32,048 nucleotides of DNA from CAYUNT01 sp964446285 (GCA_964446285.1 CAYUNT010000028.1:1-32048); one strand, 5' to 3'; counted from the first letter of the stretch, positions 16,937 through 26,067 are shown. Program-made: numbers and translations. The notes: generated by a model from the sequence alone, not told the origin.

Positions 16937-17060
16937 GGGACCTATGAGACCTATGGGACCTATGCGACGAATGCGACTTATGAGGATAAATCGATTTCCT
17001 ATTGTTGCGCGTGCCTTCCCAGGCAATTGACCTATAGGTCCCATTCCTCTCATAGGTCTC
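16937..17060. repeat. Facing 9-bp GGGACCTAT arrays between rnr and the SagB-like gene
   Basis: Plus-strand units: GGGACCTAT (16937), GAGACCTAT (16946), GGGACCTAT (16955), GCGACGAAT (16964), GCGACTTAT (16973). After a 52-base centre, the opposite orientation follows at 17034-17060: ATAGGTCCC, ATTCCTCTC, ATAGGTCTC. The arms are complementary over most of three units, so the transcript between the two genes could fold into a long hairpin. Confidence 0.85.
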
Positions 17061-17077
17061 GTTTTTCTGTGAAGGCG

Positions 17078-19414
17078 TTATTTCCAGCGCCCTGCGAATT
17101 TGCGGCGGCTGGCGCCTTTTGCCCCAGCCCGAGGCTTTCCCTTTTCCCGATAAGGTTTTTTGTTTTCTTGCCCGGTTTCACCGCCATCGTCAGCGAGAGA
17201 CAAGTCCATCTGAAGCGCCACGAGGTCAATCCGCTCGATGCGGACGCGCACGCGGCTCGCAAGGCGGAACTGGCGTCCGGCGCGCCGCCCCGAAAGGCGA
17301 GTCCCGAGTTCATCTATCTCATAGTAGTCGTCCGGAAGGCCCCGCAGAGGGATCAGACCTTCGACCGGATACGGATCGAGTTCCACATACAGGCCATAAG
17401 GCTGCACGCCGCAGACATAGCCGTCAAACTCGCCGCCCAGATGCTCTTCCATAAATTCGAGCGCCTTCAATTCCGTTGTATCCCATTCGATTTGCTGCGC
17501 GCGGCGTTCGAGGTCGCTCGATTGTCGCGCGATGGTTTCCAGGTCATCGAGAAGCGCCTCGGACTCCGCGTCACCCGGCGGTTCGGGCTGGTCGATCATC
17601 CGCCCAAGCGCGCGATGCACGGTCAAGTCCGGGTAGCGTCGAATGGGCGAGGTAAAATGGCAATAGCAAGCCGAGGCAAGGCCGAAATGCCCCGCATTGC
17701 GCGGACTGTAATGCGCGCGGGCCATCGCGCGAAGAATCAGGCGGCGCAGAATGTGGCCCGCGGGAAGGCGCTCGGCTTGTTCAAGCGCGGATTGGATTTC
17801 CGCCTGAGCGAGCGCGCCGCGGCTCAGGTTCGCGCGGATGCCAAAGCACTTGAGCATGGGTTCCAGGCGTTCGAGTTGCGCCGCCGGGGCCGGTTCGTGG
17901 ACGCGATAGATCATCGGTCGTCCGGCGGCGGTGAGGCGGCGCGCCACGACTTCGTTCGCAAGCAACATGCATTCTTCAACGACCTGGTGGCTTTCGAGGC
18001 GTGCGGCGTGGCGGACGTCGCACGGCGCGCCACGGCCGTCGAAAACAACGCGCACCTCGGGAATATCGAGATCGAGCGCGCCGCGTTCGATGCGCCGCGC
18101 GCGCAAAACCCTTGCCAGATCACGCAATTCCCTGAGCGTTTCCGCGATGTCCGCGAGGCGGGCTGTTGTTTGCGGATCGCTGCCATCAAACACCGCCTGC
18201 ACTTCCTCGTAGGTTAGCCGATGGCGCGAGTGAATTATCGAGCGATATGCATTCGAGCGCACAACGCTGCCCCGTTCGTCGATCTCAGCCTCGACGGTCA
18301 TGGCAAGGCGGTCTTCGCCCGGGCGCAGACTGCACAAGTCGCTCGAAAGGCGTTCGGGCAGCATTGGCACCACACGATCCACGGGATAAATCGAGGTTCC
18401 GCGCTCGAATGCCTCGCGGTCGATTTCTCCGCCTTCGCGGATAAAATACGAAACGTCCGCGATGTGAACCTTAAGGCGCCATCGCGCCGCGGCGCTTTTG
18501 CCATGAGCGCGGCCTCCGCCGATCCGCTCGATCGAAAGCGCGTCGTCAAAATCTTTCGCCGTTGAGGGGTCGATGGTCACAATGGTTTCCGCGCGCAGAT
18601 CGTGCCGCCGGGCGAGTTCCTCCGTCCAGTCCACCTTGATGCGGCGCGCTTCCTCTTCGACCGGCGGCGGAAAATCAATCGAGACGCCGCGATCGCGCAC
18701 GAGCAGCAGGACGTCAATCCCCGGCGCGCCATCCTCGCCGAGGCGTTCGACGATCTTGCCAACAAGCGGGCGCGGCGGCGGGGTGTATTCGACAATTTGC
18801 ACCATAACCCAGTCGAAATCCTCAGGCCATCCTTCGGGCGGCAAATCGAGAATATCGACAACGCGGCCGATTCGCGGATCGCGCGGCGTAACGCGTCCGC
18901 TGCGCTTGCCCGAACGCTGAAACCATCCGGCCATGTGCGCATGGGCGCGCTGGGTAATTTCGAGGATTTTGCCCGATGGCTTTTCACCCCGGCGCGACAT
19001 AATGCTTACAAGCACGCGGTCGTCCTGCATTGCCGTGCCCAGGTCGCGTTCGGCCACGTAAATATCGCGCGGCGTGTCGTCGCGGCGGGCCGCGGCGCCG
19101 CTTTTGGCGCTCTGGCGGCCTGGTTCGGACTCGACGCGGACAAATCCGAAGCCCTGGAGCGTAATCGAAAGCCGCCCTTCGGCCGTGGCGGCTTGCCTTG
19201 ATCGCCCTCCCTTGGCGGCCTCGGCGGAAACGTAATGCTTGTTGGACAATTCTTTGATCTGGCCCGCGTCGATCAGGGTCCGCAGCGCCTGGCGTAGCAA
19301 GCGCCGGTGCGCCGCGCGAAGCCCCATACGCCGCATCAATTCAGGCAGCCCCACCGCCCCATCCGCCTGGCGCAAGGTTTTCAATATGCCATCTTCAATA
19401 TATTCTGCTTCCAT
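17078..19414 (-). CDS. rnr: Ribonuclease R
   Basis: 778 residues, a 3'-5' exoribonuclease that degrades structured RNA in the cytoplasm. Domains: an N-terminal winged-helix region (about 1-65), cold-shock/OB domains (about 80-240, with GFGFVRVE and DIYVAERDL), the RNB catalytic domain (about 265-600) and a C-terminal S1 domain (EFDGYVCGVQPYGLYVEL onward). The catalytic acidic cluster TIDPSTAKDFDDA carries Asp282, Asp288, Asp290 and Asp291. HFTSPIRRYPDLTVHR, another RNB hallmark, is intact. A short Lys/Arg tail follows S1, as in RNase R rather than RNase II. ATG 19414 has GGAGCAAGGAG upstream. It is transcribed in the same direction as the Pro-rich membrane protein (53-base gap) and the SagB-like gene. 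Confidence 0.96.
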   Translation of the reverse strand: MEAEYIEDGILKTLRQADGAVGLPELMRRMGLRAAHRRLLRQALRTLIDAGQIKELSNKHYVSAEAAKGGRSRQAATAEGRLSITLQGFGFVRVESEPGRQSAKSGAAARRDDTPRDIYVAERDLGTAMQDDRVLVSIMSRRGEKPSGKILEITQRAHAHMAGWFQRSGKRSGRVTPRDPRIGRVVDILDLPPEGWPEDFDWVMVQIVEYTPPPRPLVGKIVERLGEDGAPGIDVLLLVRDRGVSIDFPPPVEEEARRIKVDWTEELARRHDLRAETIVTIDPSTAKDFDDALSIERIGGGRAHGKSAAARWRLKVHIADVSYFIREGGEIDREAFERGTSIYPVDRVVPMLPERLSSDLCSLRPGEDRLAMTVEAEIDERGSVVRSNAYRSIIHSRHRLTYEEVQAVFDGSDPQTTARLADIAETLRELRDLARVLRARRIERGALDLDIPEVRVVFDGRGAPCDVRHAARLESHQVVEECMLLANEVVARRLTAAGRPMIYRVHEPAPAAQLERLEPMLKCFGIRANLSRGALAQAEIQSALEQAERLPAGHILRRLILRAMARAHYSPRNAGHFGLASACYCHFTSPIRRYPDLTVHRALGRMIDQPEPPGDAESEALLDDLETIARQSSDLERRAQQIEWDTTELKALEFMEEHLGGEFDGYVCGVQPYGLYVELDPYPVEGLIPLRGLPDDYYEIDELGTRLSGRRAGRQFRLASRVRVRIERIDLVALQMDLSLADDGGETGQENKKPYREKGKPRAGAKGASRRKFAGRWK

Positions 19415-19467
19415 TATTGCTCCTTGCTCCAGCCGGCGATGCCATAGGGTTATTTGGCTCGCGCCCG

Positions 19468-20175
19468 CTACTTTTCCTGTTCCTCCTGCGTGTCCTGTGT
19501 ATTTTGGGTTTCCTGCCCTTGCGACCCTGCTGGATCAGCCTCTTCCTTGATGCCGCGCGGGTTGTTTGGGTCCACCTCTGTCGATGGAGGCGGCGGCGGC
19601 GGCGCGGCGCCATCACCGGGCGCCGGAGGATTCTGCATGGTGCGGCGGCTTACCCCCGGCGGAGGAGGAGGATTGCGGCGGGCATCCATTTGCCTGGGCG
19701 GGGGGTGGCGCGCCGCCGGAGGGGCGGACACGGGGCTGGGGCCGGAAACCTCCGCGCGGCGGATTGGGGCGGGATTCATTGCGTGCGGCTGATAAGACGT
19801 CTCGACCTGCTCAAGGGAAGCAGATTGCGGCGGCGAAAGAGGCGCGCCGGGTTTTGGCGGAGCGGCCTGGCCGCGCGGGCTGCCTTCCTGGGGCGGCTTG
19901 GCGGGGCTGGATGAGCGCTTGGCCGCGCTGGCCGCTTGCTCTTTTCCCGATGGCGCCTTTTTTCCCTTCTTGGACGAAGGCTTGGCGGCGGCGTTTGCGG
20001 CGGCTCCCTTGGCATCGTCAGCCGGCGAAGAAACCTGCTCGGAGACTGGTTTCGTCGCCAAATCCTCCGGCCCCACTTCGATGTAGGTATGCTGCGCCCC
20101 GAAAAGAACCACGGAAACAAGAAGCGCCAGGGCGGCGGCGGTTAGAAGAAGTTGAATCAGAATTTCGCGTCGCAT
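19468..20175 (-). CDS. Pro/Ala-rich single-pass membrane protein of unknown function
   Basis: About 235 residues. From ATG 20175 the sequence opens with MRREILIQLLLTAAALALLV and more hydrophobic residues, one transmembrane helix. The rest is low complexity: Lys/Ala/Ser (SKKGKKAPSGKEQAASAAKR), then Pro-rich segments with PPPPP runs, and a polar Gln/Glu/Thr end (QGQETQNTQDTQEEQEK). No domain is recognised. The layout, one helix and a long Pro-rich periplasmic arm, recalls TonB-like or envelope-spanning linkers, but no TonB C-terminal domain is present. The frame extends to 20298, but that extension lacks a membrane-protein start. Its neighbours are a DUF4129-like membrane protein upstream and RNase R downstream. 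Confidence 0.55.
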   Translation of the reverse strand: MRREILIQLLLTAAALALLVSVVLFGAQHTYIEVGPEDLATKPVSEQVSSPADDAKGAAANAAAKPSSKKGKKAPSGKEQAASAAKRSSSPAKPPQEGSPRGQAAPPKPGAPLSPPQSASLEQVETSYQPHAMNPAPIRRAEVSGPSPVSAPPAARHPPPRQMDARRNPPPPPGVSRRTMQNPPAPGDGAAPPPPPPSTEVDPNNPRGIKEEADPAGSQGQETQNTQDTQEEQEK

Positions 20176-20316
20176 GGTGGCCTTTATCAAACACAATGGA
20201 ATCGGGCAAATCAGCCCTTGATGAATAAAAGCGCGTGATTCCATAAGGATCAAGCGCCTTGGCGCATGCTTGTATATCTTTTCGCCGCCGCGCATCAAGC
20301 AGGCAAACGCGCCGCC

Positions 20317-21831
20317 TTATTCCTCCTTTATATTCTCGGATGGCGGGGACTTGGGCGCTTTGCCGCGTTGCGCCGCGGTTTCCTGCAATTCGGCCAAGGC
20401 TTCTTCGGTCAATTCCTCAAACTGGCGTGCCTCTTCGGGCGTGGGGGCCTTGGGATGATAGCGGGCCTGTTCAAACAGGTGGGCGATGAGCGCCAGCCGG
20501 GTGGCCAGCGCGCGGCCCCGTCGCACGGCGGCGGCTTCGGGTGAATTGGCGGAATTCGCCTTGGCGAACTTCCCGAGTTCATGAGTGAACTCCCGCGCCG
20601 TCCAGGGCAGCCGCCGCCCGAGTTTGAGCCGCGTCAGAGAGTTTTCCCAACGCCGAAACGTCCGTAAAATCGCCTGGCGGGGTCCGCCGCCTTCGAGAGG
20701 ATCGAGGCGTGGGCGCGGCTCGGCAGGCGCTTGCGTTTCGAGCGCGGCGGCAACGCGATCCTCCGAAACCTGAGGCGCGGCCACGGACTTTTTCGAGCGG
20801 CGGGCTGCATGCCATTGCAGCCCGATCAACGCCAGGCAGATGACAACAGCTAGCGCAAAACCCTGATAAATGACCGATTCCGCATCAAAATCCACGGCCG
20901 AAGCGACTGGGGGGCTTCCCGCGCCGGGCGTCATTCCGGTCAAAGCAGGTGGCGAGTTATGCCGCGCCAAGGAAGCGGCAGGCGCGTGGGACGCGCGGTT
21001 GAGAACCATTCCCCAGGCAAGAATTCCGGCCAGCAAAAGAGGCAGAATGACAAACCCTGTGGCGGCCAGCATCACGTCGCGCAGCGAAACGCCAAGTTCT
21101 TCAATGCGGGATTCCTCAATGGCAAAACGCACACGCTTGACCAGCAGCATTCCGCCGGCCAGCAGGCACCACGCAATTGCAGCGGCAGCGCCCGGGCCGG
21201 CGGGCATCCGCCACAACCCCATCAACGCAAAAAGCCCGCACAAAGCCAGAAACCTGTGAAACGCCAGCGGCGCAATCAATTGCGGTCCCTGCGCCGCAAG
21301 GATGATGGACAATCCGTAAGGCAGCCAGCCCGCCCCCAACACACCCATCGGCGAGACAAGCAAAATGAGATGGGCAAGGAAGAGGGCGAATTTCTCCCGG
21401 TAACGGAATTCATGGAAGAAATCGAGCAACTCGAGGCGGAAGGCCGCCGCGGGGAAAATGCACAAGGCCAAAGCCACAGCGAAAGCGGCCGTGCGCGCCA
21501 CTCCCGCGCCGCGCGTTCCGAGAAGAAGCGCCAGAGATAAAGCCCCGAGCATCCAAGCCGCCACGAGCGATACCCAGCGCCATGTGTCGATATGGAGAAT
21601 CCACGCAGGCCGCTGGGACGCGGGCGGTCGCGGCGAGGCGGCCAGGGGCGCAGGCGTAGATGCAGACCCACGCGCCCGCGCAGCCGCAGGGGCAGAGGCG
21701 TCCGCAGAAGCATCCGAATCCACTGCGCCAGAGCGAGCCGCGTCCAAGCACTTTTCCGCGCCGGCGCGGGCGGCGCCTGGCTCATCGAGATCGGATTGGC
21801 CTGCTGGCTCGCTGGAACTGGAAGGTTTCAT
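20317..21831 (-). CDS. Multi-pass membrane protein with DUF4129-like C-terminal domain
   Basis: 504 residues. An Ala/Ser/Pro-rich N-terminal tail of about 75 residues precedes about eight hydrophobic helices between ~80 and ~350. The cytoplasmic C-terminal part (about 385-480: TFRRWENSLTRLKLGRRL, then PWTAREFTHELG, LIAHLFEQARYHPKAPTPEE) fits the DUF4129 pattern, usually fused to or next to transglutaminase-like proteins. No transglutaminase domain is present in this gene or its neighbours. The last residues are polar. The ATG at 21831 overlaps the PrxQ stop by four bases (ATGA), so the two are translationally coupled. The function is unknown. Confidence 0.7.
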   Translation of the reverse strand: MKPSSSSEPAGQSDLDEPGAARAGAEKCLDAARSGAVDSDASADASAPAAARARGSASTPAPLAASPRPPASQRPAWILHIDTWRWVSLVAAWMLGALSLALLLGTRGAGVARTAAFAVALALCIFPAAAFRLELLDFFHEFRYREKFALFLAHLILLVSPMGVLGAGWLPYGLSIILAAQGPQLIAPLAFHRFLALCGLFALMGLWRMPAGPGAAAAIAWCLLAGGMLLVKRVRFAIEESRIEELGVSLRDVMLAATGFVILPLLLAGILAWGMVLNRASHAPAASLARHNSPPALTGMTPGAGSPPVASAVDFDAESVIYQGFALAVVICLALIGLQWHAARRSKKSVAAPQVSEDRVAAALETQAPAEPRPRLDPLEGGGPRQAILRTFRRWENSLTRLKLGRRLPWTAREFTHELGKFAKANSANSPEAAAVRRGRALATRLALIAHLFEQARYHPKAPTPEEARQFEELTEEALAELQETAAQRGKAPKSPPSENIKEE

Positions 21832-22508
21832 TTGGCGCGGGGAGAACGGCGAAGTTCTTCCAGGCGGGCGCGGACTTCTTCCACATGGCCCGCCACTTTG
21901 ACATCGCGCCAGATGTGGGCAATGCGGCCCTCGGGATCAATGAGGAAAGTGGTGCGCTTCGGGTGAACCCCTGCGTCTTTGGCGGCGTCCGCCGCGACAA
22001 CGCCGTAGTCCTTCAGCATTTCCAGGCCGGTATCGCTCAGGAGGCGCAAATCGAGATTGTATTTCTCCGCAAAGGCTTTTTGCGCTTCAATGGTGTCGGC
22101 GCTGGCGCCAAGGACCGTCGCTTCGAGCGTCTCAAACGCCGCGATGTTTTCTGAAAATCCACAGGATTCTTTGGTGCATCCGGGCGTGCTGGCCTTGGGG
22201 AAGAAGTAAAGGACAACCCATTTTCCGCGCTGGTCCGAAAGGCGGACCGTGCGGTCCTCTTGATCGGGCAAGGCAAAATTCGGCGCCCGATCGCCCGCAG
22301 CGAGTTCCGCGCGTGAATTGGGCGAAGGGGCAGCGGCGGAGGCAGCGGGGAGGACAGCCGATTCGGGCGGCGGCGCGGAAATGGCTCCGGGGCTGGCGGC
22401 GACCGAAGCGTAAGCGCCAGACATCTGAGGCGAGCGCGCGCATTGTGCAAGGAACAAGGCAAGCGCGACCAAAACAACGATCATCCCAAGGAGGAACGCG
22501 ATTTTCAT
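21828..22508 (-). CDS. Membrane-anchored peroxiredoxin, PrxQ/Bcp type
   Basis: 226 residues. ATG 22508 is preceded by GGAGG eight bases upstream; a GTG three codons earlier is less likely. An N-terminal hydrophobic segment (IAFLLGMIVVLVALALFLA) ends in QCARS, a poor lipobox, so this is either a membrane anchor or an unusual lipoprotein signal. A Pro/Ala/Ser linker reaches about residue 70. The thioredoxin-fold peroxiredoxin follows: GDRAPNFALPDQ, then YFFPKASTPGCTKESC, with peroxidatic Cys111 and resolving Cys116 five residues apart as in PrxQ. It reduces peroxides with thiols, here apparently on the periplasmic side. The gene is first in the minus-strand run and overlaps the DUF4129-like gene. 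Confidence 0.9.
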   Translation of the reverse strand: MKIAFLLGMIVVLVALALFLAQCARSPQMSGAYASVAASPGAISAPPPESAVLPAASAAAPSPNSRAELAAGDRAPNFALPDQEDRTVRLSDQRGKWVVLYFFPKASTPGCTKESCGFSENIAAFETLEATVLGASADTIEAQKAFAEKYNLDLRLLSDTGLEMLKDYGVVAADAAKDAGVHPKRTTFLIDPEGRIAHIWRDVKVAGHVEEVRARLEELRRSPRAK

Positions 22509-22838
22509 GAAAAACACCTCCGTTGAAATCCGGAATCACAACAAACAGAGCGAGGAGCGGCAAAGACACGCGATTTTCACGATCAAGGGCCGCGCCATTG
22601 CCCTTCAATGAATCATTTTTGCCGAAACAGCCGTGAAAGGCAACCGCGATTCGCCGCCCAGGCACCGGGCTTCCGCGCTGGCCGGGAAAAAAACGGGCAT
22701 GACACCGCGCGCGGAGGCGATTATGTAGATGCAGTCGCTCTGGGAAACGCCCCCAGCTTCCTGGAAAGCCAAGTGCATGGAAAATCAGGCGCGGGGCGGA
22801 TTGGCCAGATACTTTATTGAGAGAGGCAGCGAAACATC
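22509..22838. other. Divergent gap between prxQ-like and Gfo/Idh/MocA genes
   Basis: 330 bases that should hold promoters for both directions. I see no strong -35/-10 pair, repeat or RNA gene. The sequence GATACTTTATTGAGAGAGG just before the plus-strand ATG includes a GAGAGAGG-like ribosome site. Confidence 0.45.
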
Positions 22839-23852
22839 ATGGAAACTCTGCGCGCGGGGGTGGTGGGGGTCGGACGCCTCGGCCAGCACCATGCGCGTAA
22901 CTACTAAGAAAACTCGCGCTGCAAACTCGAGGGCAATCCGGACATCGACAGCACCCAGGGGAGCAAAATCGCGAAGGCGTATAAATGCAAGTATTACGAA
23001 GATTATCGCGAACTGCTCGACAAGGTGGACGCGGTGAGCATCGCCGTGCCCACCGTGTCGCATTTCGAGGTAGCGTCGGCGTTTCTTGGGGCGGGAGTGC
23101 CATGCCTCGTCGAAAAGCCGATTTGCTCGACAATCAAAGACGCGGCGGCGCTCGTGCAGATTGCGCGCGAGAAAGACGTGATCCTCCAGGTGGGCCACAT
23201 CGAGCACTTCAATGTGGCCGTGCAGAAAATGAAGGAGATCGTGAAGACGCCGCGATTCATCGAGTGCCACCGCCTCGGCCCCTATGACCCGCGCGTAAAG
23301 GACATCGGCGTCGTGCTCGACTTGATGATTCACGACATCGACATCATTTTGCGCATTGTGAATTCGCCCATCGAATCATTTGATGCGGTTGGCGTCGGAA
23401 TCATGAGCGAAAAAGAAGACATCGCGAACGTGCGCATCCGGTTCGCGAAGGGTTGCATTGCGAACATCACCTGTTCGCGCGTGACGCCAAAACCGATGCG
23501 CAAACTGCGAATCTGGCAGGACGACGCTTATATCTCGCTCGATTACCGCAAGCAGAACATGGAGATATACCGCCGCGTGCCCGTCGAGGATGCGCGCCCG
23601 GGCGAACCGCCGTGGAAGATCGTCTCGCACCACACGCGCCTTCGCCACGAGGAGCCGCTGAAGCTCGAAATCGACCACTTCCTGCGTTGCATCGAGGAAG
23701 GGCAGCGGCCCGCGACGACAGGCGAGCAGGCGATGGCGGCGCTGAAAGTCGTGATCGAGATTACGAAAAACATCCGCGAACGCTGCGCGCCTTACAGCCT
23801 TCAGCCGCTTCAGCCGGTCGAACCGGAATCCGACACGCCCGTAAAGCTTTAG
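22839..23852 (+). pseudogene. Gfo/Idh/MocA oxidoreductase interrupted by in-frame TAA
   Basis: Read through the stop, the frame from ATG 22839 gives 337 residues of a Gfo/Idh/MocA NAD(P)-dependent sugar dehydrogenase: AGVVGVGRLGQHHARNY (Rossmann GxGxxG), the stop at codon 23 (22905-22907), then KLEGNPDID, AKAYKCKYYEDYRELL, VDAVSIAVPTVSHFE, VPCLVEKPI (the EKP motif) and HIEHFNVAV. The frame and spacing on both sides of the stop match the family, so one codon rather than a frameshift breaks it. The segment just after the stop is also off consensus (GNPDID where GVVDID is usual). Re-initiation at GTG 23025 would give 275 residues without the nucleotide-binding loop. It lies 24 bases before lpxB. 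Related dehydrogenases beside lpx genes include GnnA, which acts on UDP-GlcNAc, but that is only a suggestion here. Confidence 0.8.
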
Positions 23853-23876
23853 CGGCGGGAAAGGAAAATTCCGGAC

Positions 23877-25145
23877 GTGAAGCCGCATCCGAACGCCGCC
23901 GCGCCGCCGCCTGGCGATGAGGCGTCTTTTGGCCCGCCGCATGCCGGAACCGCGGAAGAGGGCGGAGGCGGCCCCCGGCTTTTCGTGATTGCCGGCGACC
24001 CCTCGGGCGACATCCACGCGGGCAACATGCTGCGCGCGCTGAAAGAAATGTGCCCGAACATCCGCATGGCGGGACTGGGCGGCCCGAACATGAAAAAGGC
24101 CGGGATGAAACTCCTGGCAAACATCGTCGAGGACCTCGCCATCATCGGATTCACTGGCGTGGTGCGGAATTTCCCCAAAATCCGCAGACTGTATCTGCGC
24201 ACGGTCAGCGTCCTGGCCAAGGAGCGCCCGGACGCCCTCCTGCTTGTTGATTACCCGGGCTTCAATCTGCGCATGGCCGCCGAAGCAAAGAAACTCGGCA
24301 TTCCAGTAATCTATTATATAAGCCCGCAAATATGGGCTTGGCGGCGCGGACGGATCAAGACCATCGCCCGCGTCGTCGATAAGATGATCGTTATATTCCC
24401 CTTCGAGGAAGGCTTGTTCCGCCAAGCTGGAATCGATGTAACCTACGTGGGCCATCCGCTGATGGACCTGCTCCAGATTGACATGAATCGCGAGCAGGTC
24501 CTTGCGCATTTCGGTCTCGATCCGGCGAAAAAGGTGATCGGCCTCGTGCCGGGAAGCCGTAAAAGCGAGATCGAGAACATGCTTCCGACGATGCTCGGCG
24601 CGGCGGAACGGCTGGCGGCGCGAGTTCCGAATGTGCAGTTCGCCCTGCCGCGCGCCGCAACGATCTCCGAGGATTATCTGAAGCGCTATCTCGATAAATG
24701 CCGCGCGCCGGTCTGCGTCGCGGATCGCTATCGCTACAACCTGCGCGCCACGTTCGATTTCGCCTGGGTCACTTCAGGAACCGCCACCTTGGAAACCGCG
24801 ATCCTTATGACGCCGATGATTATCGTGTATCGCGTGAATTGGCTGACGTGGCTTGTGGGCAAGCGGTTTATGACACTCGCGTGCATCGGCCTGCCGAATA
24901 TCGTGGCGGGCGACATCATCGTTCCCGAATTGCTCCAGGACGAATTCACGCCTCAGAATCTGGCGTCGCATACGTTGAAATACCTGAATCACGCGGAGGA
25001 GCACGAGCGGATGCGCGAATCGCTCCGCGCAGTGAAGGAAAAACTGGGCGGGCCGGGCGCAAGCCGCCTGGCGGCAAAGGCCGTGCTGGAGGCGTTGGGC
25101 AAAATGATGGGGAGCACGCCATCTCCCCCCAATCCCCCCAAATGA
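23877..25145 (+). CDS. lpxB: Lipid-A-disaccharide synthase
   Basis: 422 residues. LpxB joins UDP-2,3-diacylglucosamine and lipid X to make the beta-1,6 disaccharide of lipid A, at the inner membrane. Family motifs: LFVIAGDPSGDIHAGNMLRAL (usual SGD segment), GLGGPNMKKAGMKLL, IGFTGVVRNFPKI, LLVDYPGFNLRMA, YYISPQIWAWRRGRIKTI, VTYVGHPLMD, GLVPGSRKSEIENMLPTML, SGTATLETAILMTPMIIVYR and LPNIVAGDIIVPELLQDE. The start is GTG at 23877 with AAAGGAAA about 10 bases upstream; no closer ATG exists. About 30 residues before the fold are Pro/Gly/Ala-rich. This gene shows the organism makes lipid A and so has an outer membrane. It probably shares a transcript with the broken Gfo/Idh/MocA gene and the following small membrane protein. 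Confidence 0.96.
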   Translation: MKPHPNAAAPPPGDEASFGPPHAGTAEEGGGGPRLFVIAGDPSGDIHAGNMLRALKEMCPNIRMAGLGGPNMKKAGMKLLANIVEDLAIIGFTGVVRNFPKIRRLYLRTVSVLAKERPDALLLVDYPGFNLRMAAEAKKLGIPVIYYISPQIWAWRRGRIKTIARVVDKMIVIFPFEEGLFRQAGIDVTYVGHPLMDLLQIDMNREQVLAHFGLDPAKKVIGLVPGSRKSEIENMLPTMLGAAERLAARVPNVQFALPRAATISEDYLKRYLDKCRAPVCVADRYRYNLRATFDFAWVTSGTATLETAILMTPMIIVYRVNWLTWLVGKRFMTLACIGLPNIVAGDIIVPELLQDEFTPQNLASHTLKYLNHAEEHERMRESLRAVKEKLGGPGASRLAAKAVLEALGKMMGSTPSPPNPPK

Positions 25146-25194
25146 TTTCGCAGCGGGACGTTTTCGCCGCAAACACGAGGACAGGAGGCGATCC

Positions 25195-26043
25195 ATGTTC
25201 AAAAAAATCCTGATCGGATGCGGGATTTTGGCCTTGCTGATGTTTCTGGCAGGGGTGGGCGTGGCGATCTGGGCCTATGCGAAAATCCGCGATTATGCCA
25301 AGCAACAGGAGCAGATTCGCGTTCTGGTGGATAGCACGCGCCGCGACTATCCGTTCACAGCGCCCAATCCTCCGATCATGAAGGCGGACCGCCTGAAGAC
25401 GGCGCTTGCGGTGCGCCAGGCGGTTGTGGACGCGGTCGGCTCGCGGCTTGACGTCCTGGCGGATTTGGGGTCGGCCCTGCAGGGAGGGCCGGAGGCGGCG
25501 AAATCTCTGGATTTGGGAACGCTCCTGGGCGCGTCGCGGCAGGCGATCGCTCTGCCAAAGCACGTGGGACGGGCGCTCGCCGCCGCGCTAATCGAACATA
25601 AAATGTCGGCGGACGAATATGTGTGGTATGCAAGAGTCTTTGCCGCAACGTCGATGAAAACCGCGCTCAAGGACGCGAAAACGCGCGAAGCAATCTCCGA
25701 GTTTATCGGCCAGGTCGAGGGGCAAACGGGGTTGAATCTTGCGGGCGGCGCAGGAGGAGAGGGCGCGAAACCGGACCCGGAGATGCTGCTGGATTTGATT
25801 GAGGCGCGCGATATTCCGCTGCTCGATGAAAATGCACGGCTGGCTCAGGAAGCGCTCAATAACGTCAATGGCGATCCGCGCACGCTTTGGGTGGATTTTT
25901 TCATCTTGAAACAAACAGAAGCCTTTGGCCCGGCGGCGGACCGCATAATGAATTCCGGACAGGACATTCTGCCAGACGAAATCCGCGAGCAGAATTCCGC
26001 ATTATTTTCCCCGGCGGCCACTCCCGCCCCCGCCACGCCGTAG
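25195..26043 (+). CDS. Membrane-anchored protein of unknown function
   Basis: 282 residues with a strong AGGAGG seven bases before the ATG. An N-terminal helix (ILIGCGILALLMFLAGVGVAIW) is followed by a short charged stretch and an alpha-helical, Ala/Leu-rich soluble region (for example ARLAQEALNNVNGDPRTLWVDFFILKQTE in its second half). A Gly-rich loop (NLAGGAGGEGAKPDPE) divides it. I recognise no family. The end is a Pro/Ala/Thr tail. It lies 49 bases after lpxB and may be co-transcribed, but nothing in its sequence links it to lipid A. Confidence 0.7.
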   Translation: MFKKILIGCGILALLMFLAGVGVAIWAYAKIRDYAKQQEQIRVLVDSTRRDYPFTAPNPPIMKADRLKTALAVRQAVVDAVGSRLDVLADLGSALQGGPEAAKSLDLGTLLGASRQAIALPKHVGRALAAALIEHKMSADEYVWYARVFAATSMKTALKDAKTREAISEFIGQVEGQTGLNLAGGAGGEGAKPDPEMLLDLIEARDIPLLDENARLAQEALNNVNGDPRTLWVDFFILKQTEAFGPAADRIMNSGQDILPDEIREQNSALFSPAATPAPATP

Positions 26044-26067
26044 TTTTGCCTCCATTCCGCTTGGTGC

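Noticed and set aside
16937..17060. CRISPR-like array
   Set aside because: Units are only 9 bases, directly adjacent without spacers, and no cas gene is present.
16793..18217. 474-codon open frame on plus opposite rnr
   Set aside because: It runs across the 9-bp arrays and is antisense to the conserved RNB domain.
22905..22907. TAA read as a sense codon by a variant genetic code
   Set aside because: Other genes in the window, such as the secretin-like gene ending at 3371 and the MFS gene ending at 9067, use TAA as their stop.
23376..24509. Long open frame on minus opposite the Gfo/Idh/MocA gene and lpxB
   Set aside because: Arg-rich, no recognisable motif, fully antisense to two convincing protein families; an effect of high GC at third positions.
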